From the NCBI GenBank assembly GCA_016789705.1, contig JAEUQR010000109.1, positions 1 through 43,511 on the forward strand: 43,511 nt of DNA, in the 5' to 3' direction. Below, piece after piece: positions 38,580 to 43,511 of the stretch. The translations under genes and the position numbers were made by a program. The stretch's first letter is position 1; every line of letters starts with the position of its first letter. Origin of the DNA: Acidobacteriota bacterium. GTDB taxonomy: Bacteria > Acidobacteriota > Vicinamibacteria > Vicinamibacterales > UBA2999. The notes under the pieces were generated by a model. It saw nothing but the letters and a program-made list of their open reading frames with translations, did no database searches and was not told the origin of the DNA.

Positions 38580-38597
38580 CCGCACGACTCCGTGCGG
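38580..38597 (+). terminator. Hairpin between CHAT and collagen-like genes
   Basis: CCGCACG and CGTGCGG form a 7-bp stem with a 4-nt loop, 69 nt after the CHAT stop. It may terminate the operon or form part of the leader of the next gene, whose start is 27 nt further on. Confidence 0.4.
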
Positions 38598-38623
38598 GGC
38601 TCGGGACGAAACCCGGAGGCTCC

Positions 38624-39403
38624 ATGCGTATTCGTTTGCGATCGGCGTTCGTCGTGGCGCTCTCGGCCGGCTGGCTCGCCCCGGCTGCCGAGGCCCAGGT
38701 AGGCCCCACCGGCCTCATCACCGCCTGCATCCAGAACGACTCGGAGCGTATCCGCGTCGTGGCCGAGACCGACACCTGCCGCGCCAATGAGACGCGCTTT
38801 CAATGGAATGTTCGAGGACCCGAAGGGCCAGCCGGTGCGCCGGGGCCGATGGGGCCGCCGGGTCCGACGGGCCCGATTGGTCCGGCGGGCCAGGCGGGTC
38901 CGGCAGGGCCGGCGGGTGCCACGGGACCACAGGGCGCTGCCGGACCTCAGGGCGCGCCCGGCCCGGCCGGCATACCTGGCGCGGTCATCGAGGTACGGTC
39001 GCTCGACACGCCCGGTCTCGTCATCCCGATTCAGTTCTCAGAGCTCCAGGTGGTGCCGAACTCGACGATGCTCGTGCAGGTGGAGGCCGGTCAGCGGGTA
39101 CTCGTGCAGGCCGAACTCGAACTGCAGCCGCCGGGCACCGATCCCACCGCGTTCTATCCGATCGACCTGACCGTGTTCTCACGCCCGATCGGATCACCGC
39201 TGCCGCGCGCGGACGCGCCGGTGGGCCCGCGCACCGGCCTGGTGGGCGCGCACAACCGCCGCGAGCGTGTCCAGGTGATGCTGGAGGGCCTCGCGCCCGG
39301 CGCCCACGAGATCGGGCTCGCGGGCCTTGGATATCCGGGCGACGCCAGCCTCGTCACCGTGCACCGCATCCGCATGGTCGTGAGCGTGCTCGCCGCGCCC
39401 TGA
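38624..39403 (+). CDS. Secreted collagen-like protein (18 Gly-X-Y triplets), 259 aa
   Basis: GGAGG at 38614-38618 sits 5 nt before ATG 38624. A signal peptide ends near AEAQ. Residues 26-64 hold a small N-terminal domain with two Cys (ACIQN, DTCRAN). Then come about 18 Gly-X-Y triplets, many GPX or GXP ([19 protein letters not shown] and onward to GPAGIPG). The C-terminal 140 residues are a beta-rich domain ([20 protein letters not shown]) that could be the trimer head, as in other bacterial collagen-like proteins. No Lys-Gly-Asp-type stabilising triplets are seen. It is probably a surface or secreted stalk. It follows the CHAT operon by 113 nt; a link is unproven. Confidence 0.88.
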   Translation: MRIRLRSAFVVALSAGWLAPAAEAQVGPTGLITACIQNDSERIRVVAETDTCRANETRFQWNVRGPEGPAGAPGPMGPPGPTGPIGPAGQAGPAGPAGATGPQGAAGPQGAPGPAGIPGAVIEVRSLDTPGLVIPIQFSELQVVPNSTMLVQVEAGQRVLVQAELELQPPGTDPTAFYPIDLTVFSRPIGSPLPRADAPVGPRTGLVGAHNRRERVQVMLEGLAPGAHEIGLAGLGYPGDASLVTVHRIRMVVSVLAAP

Positions 39404-39436
39404 GGTGACGCCGTCGTCCGGCAGCGAATCGGATGG

Positions 39437-39459
39437 GGCGGTGCCGCTGTCGCACCGCC
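39437..39459 (+). terminator. Hairpin after collagen-like gene
   Basis: GGCGGTGC and GCACCGCC form a perfect 8-bp stem with a 7-nt loop, 33 nt after the stop codon and before the -10 of the RidA gene. Confidence 0.5.
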
Positions 39460-39481
39460 GTGGTTCGCACCTGCGCGCGCG

Positions 39482-39487
39482 TAGACT
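39482..39487 (+). promoter_or_regulatory. -10 element, leaderless start of RidA-family gene
   Basis: TAGACT is followed by 6 nt and then ATG 39494, with no ribosome site. Confidence 0.55.
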
Positions 39488-39493
39488 CTGGAC

Positions 39494-39883
39494 ATGCCAC
39501 ACGTCGAGACGTCCACGCCGCCGGGCACGCCGGCGCCCATCGGTCCGTACAGCCACGTCGCCCGCGTCGGCACGTCGGTCACCATCGGCGGAACGGCCGG
39601 GTTCGACCCGGTGACCGGCGCGCTCGCCGGCCCGGATATCGAGGCGCAGACCACACGCATCCTCGAGTCGTTTCGCGTCATGCTCGCGTCGGTCGACTCG
39701 GATCTGGCGCACGTCGTCCACATCAACGTGTTCCTGCGGCACATGCGCGACTTCGACGCCATGAACCGCGCCTACGTGGCCGTGATGGGCGACCTTCGCC
39801 CCGCGCGTACCGTCATTGGCGTGGCCGATCTGCCGAAGCCCGGAGTGCGGCTCACGATGAACCTGACGGCCGTCACCCGCTAG
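39494..39883 (+). CDS. RidA (YjgF/YER057c/UK114) family protein, 129 aa
   Basis: The length and motifs fit the RidA family: PAPIGPYSHVARVGTSVTIGG, LAHVVHINVFLRHMRDFDAMN, and the closing PARTVIGVADLPKPGVRLTMNL, which carries the Arg that binds the enamine/imine carboxylate in active members. Canonical RidA removes 2-aminoacrylate and other reactive enamines made by PLP enzymes, protecting the cell from their damage; trimers act in the cytoplasm. The conserved Arg suggests deaminase activity, though subfamilies differ. ATG 39494 follows TAGACT by 6 nt, so the mRNA is probably leaderless. Confidence 0.9.
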   Translation: MPHVETSTPPGTPAPIGPYSHVARVGTSVTIGGTAGFDPVTGALAGPDIEAQTTRILESFRVMLASVDSDLAHVVHINVFLRHMRDFDAMNRAYVAVMGDLRPARTVIGVADLPKPGVRLTMNLTAVTR

Positions 39884-39945
39884 GCCGGAGGTCCGGCAAG
39901 CGACCCCGAGACCTCGTACGAAACGCGTAAGGCACCGGTCCCCGC

Positions 39946-39951
39946 TACAAT
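39946..39951 (+). promoter_or_regulatory. -10 element of CocE/NonD hydrolase
   Basis: TACAAT is followed by 7 nt and then ATG 39959. It overlaps the earlier ATG at 39950, which would then not be part of the mRNA. Confidence 0.55.
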
Positions 39952-39958
39952 GCGCCGC

Positions 39959-41788
39959 ATGCGGTGGCTCGTTTTCTGTCTTGCGCTCTGCGCCCTGGCA
40001 ACGCCTTCCGCGCGCCAGACGCCGGCCGACCTCGTCATCGAAAAGAACGTCGAGGCGCGGATGCGGGACGGCGCCGTGCTGCGCGCCGATGTCTATCGCC
40101 CGGCGGCGCCTGGACGCCGTCCCGCCCTTCTCCAGCGCACGCCGTACTCGAAGAATCCGGGCACGGCCGACAGCCAGTTCCATCGCCTCGCGCGGGCCGG
40201 CTTCGTCGTGGTCGTGCAGGACACGCGCGGCCGCTACATGTCCGACGGCGTCGCCGTGCCGCATGACGAAGGCGAAGACGGCTACGACACGGTCGAGTGG
40301 GTGGCGCAGCTGCCGTACGTGGACGGTCGCGTCGGCATGTTCGGCGGCAGCTACAGCGCCACCGTGCAGTTGCTGGCGGCGCCACTCCAGCCGCCGCATC
40401 TCGTGGCGCTCTTTCCGTCGGCGTCGTATGCGAGCCGCTACGACATGGTGTTCCAGGGCGGCGCGTTCTATCTGGGCGACGGCCTGTCATGGAGCCTCGG
40501 CCAGGCGAAGGACGTCCGCCGGCGGATGCTCGAGCCGGCGGCGAATCGCGACGGCGAACTGGGACTCACGCCGGCGGAGCGCACACGGCTCCGCGGCGAG
40601 TGGTACCGCCACCTGCCGCTCAACACCATCGAGGCGCTGCAGCTGCGCCGGTATTCGCCGGGGTATTTCGAGCTGCTGCAGCATCCGTCGTACGACGCGT
40701 TCTGGACGACCTTCGACGTCGCCGCGAAACATCCGCGGTTCGAAGTGCCGGCCTATCACCTCACCGGCTGGTACGACAGCCTGCTGAACGGCACGCTCGC
40801 CAACTTCAGCGGACTCCGCGCCAACGCGGGCACCGAGCGCGCGCGGCGCAACCAGCGGCTCATCGTCGGCCCCTGGACACATGCGCGGCCCACCGCCGCC
40901 ACGACGAAAATCGGCGACGTGGACTTCGGGCCGGAGGCCGGCTTCGACTCGGAGGCCCTCATCGTCCGCTGGTTCCGGCACTGGATGCCGTCCGAGGGAC
41001 AGTCCCTTTTCAAGCCAGCGTCGGAAGATACCGCGCTGCCCGGAGTAGGGACAGTCCCTGATTGGCCGGGGGCGCCGGTGCGGCTGTTTCTCATGGGCGA
41101 GAACCGCTGGCGCGACGAGCAGGAGTGGCCGCTGCGCCGCGCGCAGTTGACGCAGTTCTTCCTGCACAGCACGCGTGGCGCACGCGGGCTTGCCGGCGAT
41201 GGTCGCCTCGACCGCACACCGCCCGGCAGTGCAGCCGAAGCGCCCGACTCGTTCACCTACGATCCCGCCGATCCGGTGCCCACCGGCCTCTTCGGCGCCT
41301 ACTCGCGCATGCCGGTCGATCGTCGCGAGATCCAGCAGCGGCCGGATGTGCTCGTCTACACGTCCGACCCGCTCACCGCACCGCTCGAGGTCACGGGTCC
41401 GATCACCGCGGTGCTCTACATCGCTTCGTCGGCGAAGGACACCGACTTCACCGCGGCCGTGAGCGACGTGCCGCCGGATGGCACGGCCCGCGCGCTCACG
41501 GACGGCATCATCCGCGCGCGGTATCGCAGAAGCAAGACCTCGCCCGAGCTGCTGACGCCCGGCGCGCGCTACGAAGTGCGTATCGATGTCGGCGCCACCG
41601 GCAACGTCTTCCTGCCCGGGCACCGCATCCGCCTCGAAGTCTCGAGCAGCAACTTCCCGCGCTACGACCGCAATCCCAACACGGGTGCGCCCTTCGCCAC
41701 CGATGCCACCATCGTGCAGGCGCGGCAGACGGTGTTCCACGAGCGCGACGCCGCGTCACACCTCATCCTTCCGGTGATTCCACGATGA
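39959..41788 (+). CDS. Exported CocE/NonD-family alpha/beta hydrolase, 609 aa
   Basis: ATG 39959 is preferred to ATG 39950 because a TACAAT -10 overlaps the latter. A short signal peptide (MRWLVFCLALCALATPSA) precedes an X-Pro dipeptidyl-peptidase-like alpha/beta hydrolase: VEARMRDGAVLRADVYRPA, VVVVQDTRGRYMSDG, and the nucleophile Ser131 in MFGGSYSATVQLL, with helical cap and later YHLTGWYDSLLNG. The C-terminal jelly-roll typical of the family is present (APLEVTGPITAVLYIASSA, ending in FPRYDRNPNTGAPF). Members include cocaine esterase and glutaryl-7-ACA acylase; substrates here are unknown. Two palindromic AGGGACAGTCCCT copies lie inside the gene (40995-41007, 41047-41059). The stop overlaps the next start (ATGA). 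Confidence 0.9.
   Translation: MRWLVFCLALCALATPSARQTPADLVIEKNVEARMRDGAVLRADVYRPAAPGRRPALLQRTPYSKNPGTADSQFHRLARAGFVVVVQDTRGRYMSDGVAVPHDEGEDGYDTVEWVAQLPYVDGRVGMFGGSYSATVQLLAAPLQPPHLVALFPSASYASRYDMVFQGGAFYLGDGLSWSLGQAKDVRRRMLEPAANRDGELGLTPAERTRLRGEWYRHLPLNTIEALQLRRYSPGYFELLQHPSYDAFWTTFDVAAKHPRFEVPAYHLTGWYDSLLNGTLANFSGLRANAGTERARRNQRLIVGPWTHARPTAATTKIGDVDFGPEAGFDSEALIVRWFRHWMPSEGQSLFKPASEDTALPGVGTVPDWPGAPVRLFLMGENRWRDEQEWPLRRAQLTQFFLHSTRGARGLAGDGRLDRTPPGSAAEAPDSFTYDPADPVPTGLFGAYSRMPVDRREIQQRPDVLVYTSDPLTAPLEVTGPITAVLYIASSAKDTDFTAAVSDVPPDGTARALTDGIIRARYRRSKTSPELLTPGARYEVRIDVGATGNVFLPGHRIRLEVSSSNFPRYDRNPNTGAPFATDATIVQARQTVFHERDAASHLILPVIPR
40995..41059 (+). repeat. Two copies of palindrome AGGGACAGTCCCT inside a coding sequence
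   Basis: Identical 13-nt palindromes lie at 40995-41007 and 41047-41059. They encode part of the stretch EGQSLFKPASEDTALPGVGTV, which looks like an insertion between the catalytic domain and the following strand. Confidence 0.7.
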
Positions 41789-43511
41789 CCCTCCGCCAGC
41801 CCGTGCGCGCCCGCGCGCTCGTCGTCCTCGCCGCCGCAGCCGTCATGGCCGTGTCCTGCGCGCAGGGCGACGTCGTGCCGTCCGCCACGTCGCCGGCCCG
41901 CGTCAAGCTCGGGTACACCGCGGCCTCGTCGGCGGCGCAGCAACAGCTCGAGACCCGCTTCCGCGGGCTCGTCTCCGCCGACTCGATGTCGGCGCTGCAC
42001 GAGCCGCTCACGACGCGGCCGCATCCCGCCGGCTCCGCCGGAACTGAGGCGGTCGTCCGCTACCTGCAGCAGACGCTCACCGGTTTCGGCCTCGACGTCG
42101 AGACGCACGAGTACCAGGTGCTGCTCGCGTCGCCGAAGTCGGTCGCGATCACGATGACCGCGCCCTCGCGTCGTGCGCTGCGGGTCGATGAACCGGCCAT
42201 TCCGGAAGATCCGACCTCGTCGCATCCGGAACTCGGCGACGGCTATGTGGCCTACTCCGCGTCGGGCACGGCGGAAGGGCAGGTGGTCTACGTGAACTAC
42301 GGCCTGCCGGCCGACTACGCCGAACTCGCGGCTCTCGGCGTGTCGCTCAAGGGCAAGATCGCGCTCGCGCGCTACGGACGCAGTCACCGCGCAGTCAAGA
42401 CCCACACGGCGGAACAGGCCGGCGCCCGCGCGCTCATCCTCTACAGCGACCCCGGCGACGACGGTGAGGCGAAGGGACCGGCGTGGCCGAAGGGCTACTG
42501 GCGCGGTCCGCAGATGCTGCAGCGCGGCAACGCGAAGTACAGCTGGTTCTGGCACGGCGATCCGCTGACGCCTGGCGTGGGCGCGACGCCTGATGCCGCG
42601 CGCCTCCCCGAAGCCAGCGCGCCGACCTTGCCGAAGATCCCGGTGGCCGTCGTGAGCTGGAGTGAGGCGCAGCACCTCATGGCGGCGCTCCGTGGCGCGA
42701 ATGCGCCCGAACGGTTCCACGGTGGCCTGCGCATGCCGTACCGCGTGGGGCCCGGCCCCGCGGCCGTGCGCGTCGAGGTGCAGATGGATCAGGGGCTGCG
42801 CCCGATCTACGACATCGTCGCGTCGATCAAGGGCACGAGCACGCCTGAGCGCCGCGTGCTCTTCGGCACGCACCACGACGCCTGGACGTTCGGCGGCGTC
42901 GATCCCGGCACCGGCACGACGGCACTGCTCGAAGTGGCGCGCGTGCTCGGCCAGCTCGCGAAGGGCGGCTGGAAGCCGGCACGGACGATCTCGTTCGCCT
43001 TCTGGGACGCGGAGGAGTTCGGCCTCGTCGGCTCGACCGAATACGCCGAAGCCCTCAAGGCGAAGCTCCAAGAGCAGCTCATCATGTACGTGAACATCGA
43101 CATGTACATGAAGGGCCGCTTCGATCCTGGCGGCGTGCCCTCGCTCTCGGCATTCGTCGCCGACGTTGCCAGGGACGTGCCCGAGGGCGACAGCACGGTC
43201 TACGAACGCTGGAAGGTGTCGGAGGCGGCGCGCCGGAAGGCCCCGGATACCGCGTCCTTCGTTCCCGATCTCAAGGCGCTCGGCAGCGGCGCCGACTTCG
43301 TGCCGTTCCAGGACCATCTGGCCGTGCCGACGATGGCCATCGAGTTCATCGGCGAGAACGGCTACGGCTACGGCACGTATCACACGAACTACGACTCCCG
43401 CGCCTACGTCGAGCAGGTGGCCGACCCCGGCTTCACGCAAGGCGTGCTGATGTCGCAGGTGCTCGGCACGCTGGCGCTCCGGATGAGCGAAGCCGATGTG
43501 CTGCCGTTCCA
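41785..43511 (+). CDS. M28B (PSMA/glutamate carboxypeptidase II-like) metallopeptidase (partial, C-terminus beyond window)
   Basis: ATG 41785 overlaps the preceding stop (ATGA). 575 codons are present before the window ends. A signal peptide with possible lipobox (MAVSC) begins the protein. A protease-associated domain follows (AEGQVVYVNYGLPADYAEL, then KGKIALARYGRSHRAVKTHTA). The M28B catalytic domain shows His363 in GTHHDAWTFGG, bridging Asp373 in GVDPG, DAEEFGLVGS (catalytic Glu and zinc Glu), NIDMYM (Asp) and a late YHTNYDS (His). This matches glutamate carboxypeptidase II/NAALADase-like enzymes, which remove C-terminal Glu or other residues from small peptides outside the cytoplasm. The usual helical dimerisation domain would lie beyond the edge. 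Confidence 0.93.
   Translation, partial: MTLRQPVRARALVVLAAAAVMAVSCAQGDVVPSATSPARVKLGYTAASSAAQQQLETRFRGLVSADSMSALHEPLTTRPHPAGSAGTEAVVRYLQQTLTGFGLDVETHEYQVLLASPKSVAITMTAPSRRALRVDEPAIPEDPTSSHPELGDGYVAYSASGTAEGQVVYVNYGLPADYAELAALGVSLKGKIALARYGRSHRAVKTHTAEQAGARALILYSDPGDDGEAKGPAWPKGYWRGPQMLQRGNAKYSWFWHGDPLTPGVGATPDAARLPEASAPTLPKIPVAVVSWSEAQHLMAALRGANAPERFHGGLRMPYRVGPGPAAVRVEVQMDQGLRPIYDIVASIKGTSTPERRVLFGTHHDAWTFGGVDPGTGTTALLEVARVLGQLAKGGWKPARTISFAFWDAEEFGLVGSTEYAEALKAKLQEQLIMYVNIDMYMKGRFDPGGVPSLSAFVADVARDVPEGDSTVYERWKVSEAARRKAPDTASFVPDLKALGSGADFVPFQDHLAVPTMAIEFIGENGYGYGTYHTNYDSRAYVEQVADPGFTQGVLMSQVLGTLALRMSEADVLPF

Noticed and set aside
41662..43440. A 592-codon reverse-strand frame opposite the PSMA-like peptidase
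   Set aside because: Antisense shadow; the forward strand has all M28 zinc-site motifs.

Overview
The window is high-GC, densely coded DNA that looks like a piece of an Acidobacteriota chromosome, most likely Vicinamibacteria-like. The pointers are a VWFA-related secreted protein of the acidobacterial type, a protein kinase fused to a TolB/WD40-like propeller, an exported BNR-propeller protein, and many Tat- or Sec-exported hydrolases. This placement is inference; no rRNA, tRNA or marker gene other than argG is present. I see no insertion sequence, prophage or CRISPR array.

Layout. 1-8.2 kb: a VWFA protein cut by the window edge, then a coupled set (a small Cys-rich protein, a secreted protein, a DsbA-like thioredoxin), a quinone oxidoreductase, a DUF2721 membrane protein, an M20 amidohydrolase, a VirB10-like envelope protein and an MBL-fold hydrolase. 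8.2-16.1 kb: a 1058-aa BNR-propeller protein, a GrdB/PrdB-type selenoprotein with an in-frame UGA and a visible SECIS hairpin, the AGCS symporter upstream of it, and a Ser/Thr kinase. 16.1-22.7 kb: a caspase-nSTAND protein, a Lys/Ala histone-like tail protein, a C11 clostripain-like peptidase, a META lipoprotein and argG. 22.7-33.1 kb: two tandem FN3 secreted paralogues, a MATE/amidohydrolase pair, an epoxide-hydrolase-like protein, a GYD protein, an exported FMN alpha-hydroxy-acid oxidase with a CxxCH motif, a VOC protein and an M28 peptidase. 33.1-43.5 kb: a decayed gene, an ECF sigma/anti-sigma/TPR-CHAT protease operon, a collagen-like protein, RidA, a CocE/NonD hydrolase and a PSMA-like M28 peptidase cut by the window edge.

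How the genes work together. Most are exported hydrolases and envelope proteins suited to scavenging peptides and esters. Three separate clan-CD cysteine peptidase types (C14, C11, CHAT) lie within 22 kb, two of them joined to signalling modules (nSTAND NTPase; ECF sigma/anti-sigma). The least expected coding element is the selenoprotein, which ordinary gene calling would split into two fragments. It shares a strand and probably a transcript with a Na+/amino-acid symporter.

At regulatory scale, seven starts carry a TAnnnT -10 box 6-7 nt upstream, the spacing expected of leaderless mRNAs. Two intergenic regions hold large hairpins built from a 17-bp repeat.
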